A DNA stretch of 64,000 nucleotides, from the NCBI GenBank assembly GCA_002862085.1, contig PKCK01000072.1, positions 34,921 through 98,920 of the forward strand, in the 5' to 3' direction. Shown piece after piece: positions 35,953-44,641 of the stretch (position 1 is its first letter; each line of letters opens with the position of its first letter). The notes under the pieces were generated by a model, which was not told the origin of the DNA, did not search any database, and saw only the letters and a list, made by a program, of their open reading frames with translations. Made by a program: the position numbers and the translations under genes. This stretch comes from Planctomycetota bacterium (GTDB taxonomy: Bacteria; Planctomycetota; UBA1135; GCA-002686595).

Positions 35953-38004
35953 TCACTTCCAGTCGCTCTCGACCTTGCCGAAGAGCTTGTTCTTCTTCTC
36001 GACGAGTTGCACCTCGACCTCGGCCTCCTTCAGCGGGACCGTGTCCGTGATGGGCTTCCACATGCCCGGCCAGCCGTGCTTCTCGAGGCCGAGGTTGTCG
36101 ACGACGGGCTTCATCCGCATGCTGGCGTTGGCGCGCTTGCCGCCCTTGCGCCGGACCCCGACGTCGACGTACGGGACGCAGTTGTAGAAGCGGTCGTAGG
36201 CTTCCCCGCCGGAGCCCAGGATCCGGACGGACTTCCCGTCCACGGTGACGTTGCGGCCGTCGGTCTCGAACTTGAAGTCGAACTTGTACGGACTCCCGTA
36301 GCCGATGACGGTGGTCTCGCCTGGCTTCACGAGGATGCGCTCCATGCCCTCGGTCGGCAGGATGACCGCTTTCATCTGCTGCATCTTCTTGCCCTTGCGG
36401 ACGAGCCCGAAGGCCAGCTCCCAGCGCCCGGCGGGAACGTCGACCTTCTTGCCTCCGGAGACGTCGATGAAGGTGTTCTTGAACGCGCCGTCGACGCCCC
36501 GCAAGACGTAGTACTCCGGCTTCACGCCCTTCCCCTTCACCTGGACCGAACCGGTGGAGAGGGTCACCGGCTGAACGCTGACCGAGGTCCCCTTCTTCTG
36601 AGCCTTGATCTGATGCCAGCCAGCGCCCCCGAGGTCCATGTACTCCGAGAAGGGGCGGGCCTTCTTCTCCTTGCCGACGCGGATGGAGTCGAACTCCAGC
36701 TGGGCGTCTCCGGTGACGAGACCGAAGTGCTGCCAGGCGGACGCCGAAGAGCCGTAGACCCCGTCGAGGTTGTCGTCGTAGAGCCGGATGGTCTCACCGG
36801 AGACGCTGCCCTTCATGCAGCCGCCGGGGATGTAGTACACGAGGTACTGACCGTCGGTCGCCAACAGGTTCATCGGCTGGCCCTGGTAGAAGTCCTCCTG
36901 GCGGCCGACCTCGGTGAGCACCGCCCACTTGCGCTTGGTGTCTCCTGACCCGAGCTCCAGCACGAGGTTCTCGAACTTGCCCTTCGTGGGCCAGTCGATG
37001 TCACCCTTCCCGTCTCCATCGGCGTCGAGCACGATCTGAGCCGCCCCCTCACGGATCACCGCGGGGGCGTCCTTGACCCGCGGGATCTCGGCTCGCGAGC
37101 CGGGCGCCTTGAGGACCACCGCGGGCCAGATCTGGCGGTGCTCGTCGAGGTAGTAGTTCGGACGGCCGAGGTCCTTCAGCGGCTTGAGCTCCTCGAACTC
37201 GAGCACCGCCACGACCTCGTCACCCGCCGGCTGCGGCCCTTTCGTGGCCGCACCTCCCGCGGCGCCGTTCTTCACGGCACCCGCCTTGCCGTAGCCCAGG
37301 CCCGCAAGGTTCTTCGCGCGGGTGGAGAAGCCCTTGTACGTCGCGTCCTTCACGCCGATGGCCTTGCGCACCTCGACGGCCCGCGCGTAGGCGTCCGCGC
37401 ACGCGTCGAGGTCCGCATCCTTGCCCTGGTACGTCTCGTCGAGCGAGGGGGCCGCCCACGCGAGGCACTGGGCCTCGTGCCACTGATCCCCCATCCTCTT
37501 GAAGCCATCGGCCATCTCGAGAAGCTGCTGCGCAGCTGTCTTGATGGCGGTCTTGTTCTTCTGCTGCTGGAACTCGTAGACCTCGCGCGTGAGCTCCTCG
37601 TACTTCGATTTGAGCTCCAGCCGCTGCCGCTTCGTCCCCGCGTTCATGCGAGCGAACATGCGCTCGAGCTTGTCCGGGAACTTCGTGTCGTAGACGCGCT
37701 TCCACGACTCACGAAGGCCCTCGAACCGCGTCAGGAGCACCTCGTTCGGGTTCGCTGACACACCCTCGGCCGTGGCGAGGATCAGGTTGATCGCGAGGTC
37801 CTCCTTCGTCCGCATCAGCTCGTCCATGCGGCTCTTGGAGTTGAGCTTGAGGGCCTGATCGAACTGGTCCCGGAACTCCCGGGCAGGGTCCTGCACCGCC
37901 GAGGAGACCCGCGGCGCCGCGGCCGTTGTGGGGGTCACGAGCGCCGAGGCGGTGAAGAGCGCGGGGACGGTGATGAGCGGGAGGAGCGCGAGGGATCGAG
38001 CCAT
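35953..38004 (-). CDS. Large secreted protein of unknown function
   Basis: The 683-residue protein has a signal peptide (ALLPLITVPALFTASALVTPTTAAA). Residues ~35-230 are helical with coiled-coil heptads (RMNAGTKRQRLELKSKYEELTREVYEFQQQ) and a TPR-like amphipathic stretch (YQGKDADLDACADAYARAVEVRKAIG). The rest is beta-rich and contains two Asp-rich loops, DADGDGKGDIDWP (candidate calcium site) and DDNLDGVYGSSAS. A Gly/Ala linker (GAAGGAATKG) joins the halves. No family is recognised. It is the only exported protein of its size here and is placed between serS and a rhomboid protease with no tight coupling, so context does not give a role. Confidence 0.75.
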   Translation of the reverse strand: MARSLALLPLITVPALFTASALVTPTTAAAPRVSSAVQDPAREFRDQFDQALKLNSKSRMDELMRTKEDLAINLILATAEGVSANPNEVLLTRFEGLRESWKRVYDTKFPDKLERMFARMNAGTKRQRLELKSKYEELTREVYEFQQQKNKTAIKTAAQQLLEMADGFKRMGDQWHEAQCLAWAAPSLDETYQGKDADLDACADAYARAVEVRKAIGVKDATYKGFSTRAKNLAGLGYGKAGAVKNGAAGGAATKGPQPAGDEVVAVLEFEELKPLKDLGRPNYYLDEHRQIWPAVVLKAPGSRAEIPRVKDAPAVIREGAAQIVLDADGDGKGDIDWPTKGKFENLVLELGSGDTKRKWAVLTEVGRQEDFYQGQPMNLLATDGQYLVYYIPGGCMKGSVSGETIRLYDDNLDGVYGSSASAWQHFGLVTGDAQLEFDSIRVGKEKKARPFSEYMDLGGAGWHQIKAQKKGTSVSVQPVTLSTGSVQVKGKGVKPEYYVLRGVDGAFKNTFIDVSGGKKVDVPAGRWELAFGLVRKGKKMQQMKAVILPTEGMERILVKPGETTVIGYGSPYKFDFKFETDGRNVTVDGKSVRILGSGGEAYDRFYNCVPYVDVGVRRKGGKRANASMRMKPVVDNLGLEKHGWPGMWKPITDTVPLKEAEVEVQLVEKKNKLFGKVESDWK

Positions 38005-38113
38005 GGCGAATCCGAACGGAGACCAGTGATGCGCCCGGGGTCGGGCGAAGAGTCGGCCGACCCCACCTCATCGGGCGCGGTCGGAGCGGCCCCAGGATTC
38101 TACCGGGCGCCGC

Positions 38114-38269
38114 TCATGCCCTGTGAATCGCACAGGCGGCTCCAGCCAGCAGCAGGAACCCGATCAGCGCGCCGGGCCCGACGAGGAGCGTGGCGCCCGA
38201 TCGGCCGACCTCGCCGCGAGCGCCGATGGCCCGGCCGGGCTCTGGCGGGCGTGGAGGCCCGCACCTCAG
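38114..38269 (-). CDS. Candidate 51-residue membrane micro-protein with CTG start
   Basis: Directly after the rhomboid gene a 51-codon frame reads to TGA at 38114. Its C-terminal half is one membrane helix (TLLVGPGALIGFLLLAGAACAIHRA). A CTG codon at 38269 would overlap the rhomboid stop by four bases, mirroring the ATGA/GTGA couplings seen elsewhere in the window. There is no ATG or GTG start in the frame, and the non-AUG start and small size make this tentative. A perfect 6-base inverted repeat (CCTGTG/CACAGG, 38120-38136) lies at its 3' end and may be a weak terminator. Confidence 0.3.
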   Translation of the reverse strand: MRCGPPRPPEPGRAIGARGEVGRSGATLLVGPGALIGFLLLAGAACAIHRA

Positions 38270-39102
38270 CCCTGGCGCTTGCGCTCGCTCTGACGCTTCA
38301 TGAACCCCTTCTCCCCGCGCGTCAGGGAACCGATCCCCTCGCGGCTGATCTTGGCCATGAGCTGGTCCATCCTCGCGTCGTCGGAGAGCTGACGCTCCAT
38401 GTCCGCCACGGCGCGCTTGCGCTCGATGGCCGCCAGAGGATCGCTCCAGATCCAGCGCCAGCGGACGGCGAGGAAGCCATACGCCGCGCCGGCCAGGTGG
38501 ATCGAATGCGCCACGCCCGTTCCGCCGCTCCCCTGCAGCTCGCTCAGGAAGAAGAACACGTCCTTCGCCACCAGGATCGCAGCGAGGACCCAGAGCTTGA
38601 GCGGGATCACGATGAAGAGGACCATCGCCCGTGGGCGCATCGAGGCCGCGGCGACCACCATCGCGGTGACCGCACCGGAGGCGCCGAGCGCTGGCGCGGT
38701 CCAGTCCATGAGCGGAGCGAGGGCCAGATGGACGACGCCGCCCAGCACCAGGGCGATCACGTAGTGAGTGATGAAGCGCCGATCCCCCACCTGGGACTGC
38801 ACCATCTCCCCGAAGAAATAGAGGAGCAGCATGTTCCCGAAGATGTGCCCCGGGTCTCTCAGGCTGTGCAGCCACCCATAGGTGAACGGCTGCCACAGCG
38901 GCGGAAAGCCTCCCCACCACGCGGGAGGGTCGAGCGCGAGGAGCCGCTCCACCGATCGCTGAGCGTCCTCGCTGGGGAAGCCGAGGAAGAAGAGGCCGAG
39001 GAAGACCCCCACGTTGATGAGGATCAGCTTCTTGATCCATCCCTGGAAGGGCGGGAACTGAAGCTGGACCTGAGGCCTGCCGTAGCCGTCGTCGTACGCC
39101 AT
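38266..39102 (-). CDS. Rhomboid family intramembrane serine protease
   Basis: The 278-residue protein has six membrane helices and the rhomboid catalytic pair: serine S142 in LGASGAVTAM (GxSG motif) and histidine H202 in HSIHLAGAAYGF. The HSLRDPGHIFGNMLLLYFFG stretch with its H-x-x-x-N is the loop 1/helix 2 region of bacterial rhomboids. It cleaves substrate membrane helices in the inner membrane; substrates are unknown. A C-terminal ~60-residue charged tail (about 215-278, AIERKRAVADMERQLSD) is cytosolic and coiled-coil-like. An open frame on the same strand immediately follows by 4 bases. Confidence 0.9.
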   Translation of the reverse strand: MAYDDGYGRPQVQLQFPPFQGWIKKLILINVGVFLGLFFLGFPSEDAQRSVERLLALDPPAWWGGFPPLWQPFTYGWLHSLRDPGHIFGNMLLLYFFGEMVQSQVGDRRFITHYVIALVLGGVVHLALAPLMDWTAPALGASGAVTAMVVAAASMRPRAMVLFIVIPLKLWVLAAILVAKDVFFFLSELQGSGGTGVAHSIHLAGAAYGFLAVRWRWIWSDPLAAIERKRAVADMERQLSDDARMDQLMAKISREGIGSLTRGEKGFMKRQSERKRQG

Positions 39103-39119
39103 GCCGGTGAGCGTGGCCC

Positions 39120-40022
39120 TCAGGCGGGCGAGCCGAGCTGGATCCCCTGACGCGCCGCAGAGGCCTTGAGGGTGTTCGCGAGGAGCATCGCGATGGTCAT
39201 CGGGCCGATACCGCCCGGAACCGGGGTGATGGCCGCAGCCCGCGCCGCCGCGGAGGCGTAGTGAACGTCGCCGACGAGCTTTCCCTCGTCGTTTCGATTG
39301 ATCCCGACGTCCAGGACGATCGCCCCTTCCTTCACCCAGTCACCCTGGACGAGCTCACGCACGCCGACCGCCGCGACGATCACGTCCGCGCCCCGACAGT
39401 GCTCCGCCAGGTTCGTCGTCCGGCTGTGGCAGACCGTGACGGTCGCGTTCCGCGCGAGTGCGAGCTGGGCGAACGGCTTGCCGACCAGCTGCGAACGACC
39501 GATCACGACGACGTCCTTCCCGGAGAGGTCGATGCCGTGACGGTCGAGGATCTCGATGCAGCCTGCAGGAGTGCAAGGCACGAGCCCCGGCCGCCCCATC
39601 GAGAGTCGCGCCACGTTCGCCGCGGTCAAGCCGTCGACGTCTTTCTCCGGAGCGATCCGATCGACCACCGCATCGGAGTCGAGCTGCCTCGGCAGCGGCA
39701 GCTGAACCAGGATCCCGTCCACCGAGTCATCGGCGTTCAGCTGGTCGACGATCGACTCCACCTCCGTCTGCGTCACGTCGGCGGACATCCGGATCGTGCT
39801 GACCGCGAAGCCCGCCTCGGTCGCCGCCTTGTCCTTCGAGCGAACGTAGACCTGACTGGCGGGGTCGTCACCGACCAGAACAACGGCCAGGCCGGGGGCG
39901 CGGCCCTGCGCAGTGAGCGCGGCTGCGTCGACTGCAACATCGGACCTGACCGCGTACGCGGTCGCCTTCCCGTCGAGGACCAGCGCCTCGCTCGAGTCCG
40001 TGCTCGTGTTGCTGGGGGTCAT
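39120..40022 (-). CDS. folD: Bifunctional methylenetetrahydrofolate dehydrogenase/cyclohydrolase FolD
   Basis: The 300-residue protein is Fol[15 protein letters not shown] with the catalytic lysine after [62 protein letters not shown] (NADP site) and the terminal [19 protein letters not shown]. It oxidises 5,10-methylene-THF and forms 10-formyl-THF. It is coupled by a four-base ATGA overlap to the CcsA-type gene upstream, which makes it the last gene of the cytochrome c biogenesis operon. The reason for that grouping is not evident. Confidence 0.95.
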   Translation of the reverse strand: MTPSNTSTDSSEALVLDGKATAYAVRSDVAVDAAALTAQGRAPGLAVVLVGDDPASQVYVRSKDKAATEAGFAVSTIRMSADVTQTEVESIVDQLNADDSVDGILVQLPLPRQLDSDAVVDRIAPEKDVDGLTAANVARLSMGRPGLVPCTPAGCIEILDRHGIDLSGKDVVVIGRSQLVGKPFAQLALARNATVTVCHSRTTNLAEHCRGADVIVAAVGVRELVQGDWVKEGAIVLDVGINRNDEGKLVGDVHYASAAARAAAITPVPGGIGPMTIAMLLANTLKASAARQGIQLGSPA

Positions 40023-42076
40023 GCCACGACGGGCTTGCGGCTCGGCCTGACGAACGCCATGTAGCCGACCAGGCTGAGGAGAACGAAGACGGCGACGAAC
40101 GTGTAGTAGCTTCTCAAAACGCCGGCGACACCGTCTGTGAATCCATAGCTGTGCAGACCGACTCCGAGCAGGTTCACGTGCCACCAGGAGAACGCCACCA
40201 CGGCTCCGCCGAGGACGGCCATGGTCGCGATCCCGAAGTGCTTGACGTAGCCACCGAGCCGGGCATGCACGATCGCGAGCTCGTAGAGCACGATCATCAG
40301 CGCCCCGTTCTCCTTCGGATCCCAGCCCCAGAAGCGCCCCCAGGAATCGTTGGCCCAGACGCCCCCGAGGATCGTGCCGACGACGGAGAAGAGCAGGCCG
40401 AAGCAGATCACTCCGTAGATCATCTTGCCCAGGGAGTTGAGGCTGGCCCGCTGTTCGGAGCTGAGCGCCTCACCCCTCGCCTTGAACCCGGCCACGAGAC
40501 GGCGCACGACCCACACGTGCCCCAGCACGGCGGCGAGCAGACCCGCCGAATACCCCATGGTGACCGTCACGACGTGCGTGGCCAGCCAGAAGTTGGTGTT
40601 GAGGACGGCCACGAGACCTCCCATGGTGTCCCCCTGGGTCGCGGCCTCATGGAGCTCGTACCGGCTCGCGAGGAACATGCCGGCCGCTCCGATGGCGAGC
40701 CCGACAGCGAGCCCGACCTGGTGTTTGGTCATGCGCTCCATCACGAAGCAAACCAGGACCGCGACGGCTGTGATGAACAGGATCGTCTCGTAGAGCGTTG
40801 CGACGGGCGGCCGATCGAGCAGGAGACAGCGCACGGTGACGCCTGCGGAGACGAGCAGGAGCCCCCCGATTCCTGCGCCCCAGCCGATCAGTCTCATCTT
40901 GGCGAAACGCGACGTCATCCAGGAGATCACGACCGCGAGGAAGCCGAGGAGGAAGAGGGTCAGAGCGCGGTAGAAGTAGTCCGCCTTGTAGTAGCTGGCC
41001 TCCAGCGGCACGTCGCCGTAGTCACCGCGGGCAGATGCCCGAGCCACCAGGCTCTCGGAGGCGGCGAGGATCGCCTCACCGGCGGCGCGCTGATCACCCT
41101 CCGACAGCTGGATCCGGCCGAAGACCGTCGCTGCCTCCAGCTCTCCGGCGTCGTAGACGGACGCGTGATCGCTCGCGCCGGTCACGGATTTCATGCGCAG
41201 CGCGAGGTCTCCGAGATTGCTCCAGGCCTCGGCGCCCGGGTCCGCCGGCGCGACGATCGCAGGCAGGAAGGGAGCCGCCGAGATCACACGTGACACGCCA
41301 GCATCGAGGCCCGCGAGCTCCCCGAGCAGAGCCTCCGCCTCCGGTGAACCGCGCTCCGTGGATTGCACCCACTCGAGGATCGTCGGCCATCGCTCGAGCG
41401 CGTGCCCCAGCGAGACCCGCCCTCCGTCCTCTGCCTCCGGGAAGAGCTCCACGAGACGCCCCGAGGGCTCCTCGCCCAGGGAGATCGTCGATGTCGCGGC
41501 GATGGCTCGCAGCAGATCGAACCCGAAGAGCGCCTGCTGCAGCGCGAGGATCTGGCTCTCGATCCGGCTACGGGCCTTGCTGTCCTTGGCGCGGGCGGCA
41601 GACGCTCGACGTTCCAGCTCGTCACGCCCCGGCTCGAGCTGCGCGTACGAGTAGCGATCGCGCCGCTTGCGGCCCTCGAACGAGAGGCCGATCTGCTCCA
41701 GCACCGCGCTGTCGTTCACGAGGAAGACCTCGTAGTGACGCGCCTGCTCGGGGAACACGATCACGTCCAACGCCCAGCGCACCGGATCCAGCCGCTCGCC
41801 GTCCGTGGGGAGCCCCGTCCCCTCGGGAATCGTGTGCTTGCGCTTGCCGTTCGCAGCGAGCATCCGGAAGCCGACGTAGGTTCCCATCGGCTTCACGCGC
41901 CCACGGTCCTGCACCGGAATCGCGGCGAACGCCTCCACGACGTCATCGGACCACCGCTCGGCGCGCGCCTGTTCGACCTCGACCTCGGTCACCGGCCGCT
42001 TGGAGCAGCCGGCGAGAAGGAGCGCCGAGAGAACGCAGACGAGCGGAGCGACTCCGCGGATCAACCTGTCGATCAC
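40019..42076 (-). CDS. CcsA/ResC-type cytochrome c biogenesis protein with lipoprotein N-terminal domain
   Basis: The 685-residue protein starts with a lipoprotein-type signal ([12 protein letters not shown]24), followed by ~330 soluble residues of unknown fold. The C-terminal ~320 residues are a CcsA domain with about eight membrane helices and the WWD-type loop [23 protein letters not shown], which contacts haem. CcsA and ResB form the system II synthetase that attaches haem to apocytochrome CxxCH motifs outside the cytosol. Ordinary ResC/CcsA lacks the long lipoprotein region. It overlaps ResB upstream (ATGA) and FolD downstream (ATGA). It is needed for CxxCH proteins such as that at 8740-12318. 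Confidence 0.9.
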   Translation of the reverse strand: MIDRLIRGVAPLVCVLSALLLAGCSKRPVTEVEVEQARAERWSDDVVEAFAAIPVQDRGRVKPMGTYVGFRMLAANGKRKHTIPEGTGLPTDGERLDPVRWALDVIVFPEQARHYEVFLVNDSAVLEQIGLSFEGRKRRDRYSYAQLEPGRDELERRASAARAKDSKARSRIESQILALQQALFGFDLLRAIAATSTISLGEEPSGRLVELFPEAEDGGRVSLGHALERWPTILEWVQSTERGSPEAEALLGELAGLDAGVSRVISAAPFLPAIVAPADPGAEAWSNLGDLALRMKSVTGASDHASVYDAGELEAATVFGRIQLSEGDQRAAGEAILAASESLVARASARGDYGDVPLEASYYKADYFYRALTLFLLGFLAVVISWMTSRFAKMRLIGWGAGIGGLLLVSAGVTVRCLLLDRPPVATLYETILFITAVAVLVCFVMERMTKHQVGLAVGLAIGAAGMFLASRYELHEAATQGDTMGGLVAVLNTNFWLATHVVTVTMGYSAGLLAAVLGHVWVVRRLVAGFKARGEALSSEQRASLNSLGKMIYGVICFGLLFSVVGTILGGVWANDSWGRFWGWDPKENGALMIVLYELAIVHARLGGYVKHFGIATMAVLGGAVVAFSWWHVNLLGVGLHSYGFTDGVAGVLRSYYTFVAVFVLLSLVGYMAFVRPSRKPVVA

Positions 42077-43317
42077 GCCACCGCCTCCTCGCGCACCGCG
42101 TCCGCGACCTTCGTCTTCCCCGATCCGGACGAGGCGGCGCGGTCACGCTTCCCGCGCTCACGCTTGATGAACTCGAAGAGCCGATCGAACATCGCCAGGG
42201 CGAGCCCGAGCGCGATGACCGAGACCGCGATCCAGGGCATCCGGTCGCTGGGGTTCCGCGAGACCGCGAGCACCGAATAAGGTTCGCCCGACTGCCCCTC
42301 CGGAGGCCCATAGCTCGCCTGGTAGACCACGAGGCCGCCATCCCGCAGCGGCTCGTTCATGCGGATGTGAACCGCCTCCTCGGTGCCATCCGGGAAGATC
42401 TTCGTCACGTCGCTCGAGAAGGACCGCGCCATGGTCATCCCGGGGTGGTCGTCCTTGGTGAACTTCTCGAGCCGGAGCGAGAAGGGCATCGAATGCACCT
42501 TGCGACGCAGGGCCACCGCCCAGTCTCGTCCGCCCGCCTCCACCGTCCAGGGAATGGGACGACGCCCCCACAAGAACGTCTCCACGACCTCGGCGCCGCC
42601 TTCGGTCACCGCGGCGACGTAGAGACCACGGAAGTCACGTTCCTCCTCGATCTCGCGGGGAAGAGCCTCGAGGAAGTAATCCTCGACCACGGGCGCCGTC
42701 GGGATCCCGGACCCCACCGCGCGCCGAGGCTGGCAGTTGTGGAAGAAGCGACTGAGGACCAGATCGAACGGCAGCTCATCGCGCTCGAACCTCCGCTGGT
42801 CATCGCCCTCCAGGTCGTCGAAGTCCTCCTCCGGGATCAGATACTCGGTGACACCGGTCCGCTCCGACGCGTCCCAGATCACGAGCTCCCAGCCCGCGTA
42901 CTCCTCGAACTGATCGTCGCTCTGCCCCTCGAACAGGAGGACCCGGCCGTACTTGGACGTCGCATGCTCGATGAGGCCACCGACCATCATCAGCGCGATC
43001 CCGATGTGCGCGACGATCACGCCTGCGGTGCGCCGCGTCTTCCGGATCCGGACGAGCCCGCCGATGAGGAGGTTCATGGTGAACAGGCCCATCGTGATGT
43101 AGCCGCCGGGCAACCACATGCGGACGGGCCCGGCCTTGGCCAGGACCCACCAGGACTCGAAGTACTCCTCCTGAACCCGATGAATGCCCTTGTCCACCTG
43201 CTCGAGAGTGCCGAGCCAGGTGAGCAGGAACAGGTTCACGAGGAGCGCGACAGCGAGCCAGTAGGACCCGAGAGTCGCGTAGATCCGTCCGAGGAGAGTG
43301 GTCGGCTTCTTCGCCAT
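42073..43317 (-). CDS. resB: ResB-like cytochrome c biogenesis protein
   Basis: The 414-residue membrane protein matches ResB/Ccs1. N-terminal helices (WLAVALLVNLFLLTWLGTLEQ) precede WLPGGYITMGLFTMNLLIGGLVRI, then a helix pair around RRTAGVIVAHIGIALMMVGG. A periplasmic domain of ~220 residues follows, and a C-terminal helix (WIAVSVIALGLALAMFDRLFEFI) ends with a basic tail. With CcsA it transfers and ligates haem to c-type cytochromes. The stop overlaps the CcsA start; five bases separate it from the upstream gene. Confidence 0.88.
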   Translation of the reverse strand: MAKKPTTLLGRIYATLGSYWLAVALLVNLFLLTWLGTLEQVDKGIHRVQEEYFESWWVLAKAGPVRMWLPGGYITMGLFTMNLLIGGLVRIRKTRRTAGVIVAHIGIALMMVGGLIEHATSKYGRVLLFEGQSDDQFEEYAGWELVIWDASERTGVTEYLIPEEDFDDLEGDDQRRFERDELPFDLVLSRFFHNCQPRRAVGSGIPTAPVVEDYFLEALPREIEEERDFRGLYVAAVTEGGAEVVETFLWGRRPIPWTVEAGGRDWAVALRRKVHSMPFSLRLEKFTKDDHPGMTMARSFSSDVTKIFPDGTEEAVHIRMNEPLRDGGLVVYQASYGPPEGQSGEPYSVLAVSRNPSDRMPWIAVSVIALGLALAMFDRLFEFIKRERGKRDRAASSGSGKTKVADAVREEAVA

Positions 43318-43322
43318 GGTGG

Positions 43323-44510
43323 TCAGCGCCCCCGGACTCCGAGGGACGAAAGGAGGGCAGCGAAGTCGGCGCGGGATGCGCCGACCTCGGCGCTCGGCCC
43401 GACGGCCTTGAGGGTCGCGATCGTGCCGCCAGCGTCGGGGATCGTCACGATGGCGGCGAGCATGCGCTGGTCAGCGCGCGCAGAGCTGTCCCGCATCCCC
43501 TTGTAGGGCCCGACGCCCTCGAAGATGACTGCATCGGTCCCCATGGAGGGCAGCGTCGGCAGGGCTGCGACCGCGTCGTCGTCGAGCGGCTGCATCTGAA
43601 GCTCTCCAGCCCACCGATTCACGTTCGGCTTGACGGCGCCACGCGCCAGGGAGAGGGAGATCTCGACGCCTCCCCTGCGGAAGGTTCGCTCGCGGAAACG
43701 ACTCGTCGGGGCCTCGTCCGACCAACCGTCGGGCGTCGTCCACGTCAGGATCGACTCGGCGTCACCCGCCGAGGGCGACGCGCTCGACCCGCGACTCGGC
43801 GCCTGTCCTGGACGCAGGGAGCCGAGGAACTCGATGAACCGATCCCTCTCGGCCGTGAGCACGGCTTCGGGACCCGTGAACTTCGCGAACAGGGTGAATC
43901 GCTCGTTGCTCACGATCGCTCCGAGAACGCCCCCCTCCTCGATGCGCCCGCCGCGCATGCCCTGGAATGGACCGTAGGCCTCGACCAGGGTGGCCTCGCC
44001 GTTACCGAGAACCTGGACGACTGGAAGCGCGGCGATCTGGTCGGAGGACAGCGGGGCCGCACCCACTTGGCCGCGCCACCTGTTCACGTTGGCCTCCAAT
44101 CCCCCGCGATCCTCGTAGGCGGCGACCGTCAGCTCTGCCCGGGGATCCGCGTCGAAGCTGAGGTTCACGTGACGGAAGGGCGCGACGGGAGGCCTGGCCG
44201 TCCAACCCGGCATGTCGCAGAAGACGAAGGGGATGACATCGGGCCGGGCCTGGGCCTGCTGCGGCGCAGACGGCTTCTCCCCGACTCCGATCCGCTCGGC
44301 CAGTGGGAGCCCGGGCACGGCGGGGTAGGCCGCAGCGGACGCCATCCGCGTGGCCTCGATCATCGCCACCGGACCGCTGGCGCCCGATCCCAGATCGAGG
44401 CCGCTCAGGTGCACGAGGCCGCTGACGCCGAGCGCCAGGACGCCGAGACCGATCGCGGTCGACCGTCCCGATCTGGCGCTGGCGCGCGTCGTTCCTTCAG
44501 TCTGCTTCAT
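43323..44510 (-). CDS. Membrane-anchored protein with two NVNRW repeat domains, in the cytochrome c operon
   Basis: The 395-residue protein has one N-terminal anchor (STAIGLGVLALGVSGLVHLSG), a low-complexity linker, and two ~130-residue copies of the same domain. Copy 1 (about 104-240) has CDMPGWTARPPVAPFRHVNL, GGLEANVNRWRGQVG and FTGPEAVLTAERDRFIEFL. Copy 2 (about 258-390) has PDGWSDEAPTSRFRERTF, KPNVNRWAGELQM, GVGPYKGMRDS and LKAVGPSAEVG. The lipoprotein at 18595-19197 carries a single copy. The fold is unknown. Five bases separate its stop from resB, so it is the first gene of the haem-ligation operon and may act in that pathway. Confidence 0.78.
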   Translation of the reverse strand: MKQTEGTTRASARSGRSTAIGLGVLALGVSGLVHLSGLDLGSGASGPVAMIEATRMASAAAYPAVPGLPLAERIGVGEKPSAPQQAQARPDVIPFVFCDMPGWTARPPVAPFRHVNLSFDADPRAELTVAAYEDRGGLEANVNRWRGQVGAAPLSSDQIAALPVVQVLGNGEATLVEAYGPFQGMRGGRIEEGGVLGAIVSNERFTLFAKFTGPEAVLTAERDRFIEFLGSLRPGQAPSRGSSASPSAGDAESILTWTTPDGWSDEAPTSRFRERTFRRGGVEISLSLARGAVKPNVNRWAGELQMQPLDDDAVAALPTLPSMGTDAVIFEGVGPYKGMRDSSARADQRMLAAIVTIPDAGGTIATLKAVGPSAEVGASRADFAALLSSLGVRGR

Positions 44511-44620
44511 GCCGTTGTCTCAACGATGTTCCGTCCCGGGGACGGCTTGCGAGCGCCTGTGGTCGTGCGGGCCCGACTGCCCCCTCTTCATCGGCGCAAA
44601 ACCTCCTCCGGGGCCAGGAA

Positions 44621-44641
44621 AAGGGCGCTACCAGCGCCTTT
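44621..44641 (-). terminator. Intrinsic terminator straddling the polyprenyl synthase stop codon
   Basis: On the minus strand a nine-pair stem (one G-T pair) with a three-base loop spans the TAG at 44628-44630 and runs into a short T-rich stretch. It separates this operon from the cytochrome c operon that begins at 44510. Confidence 0.45.
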
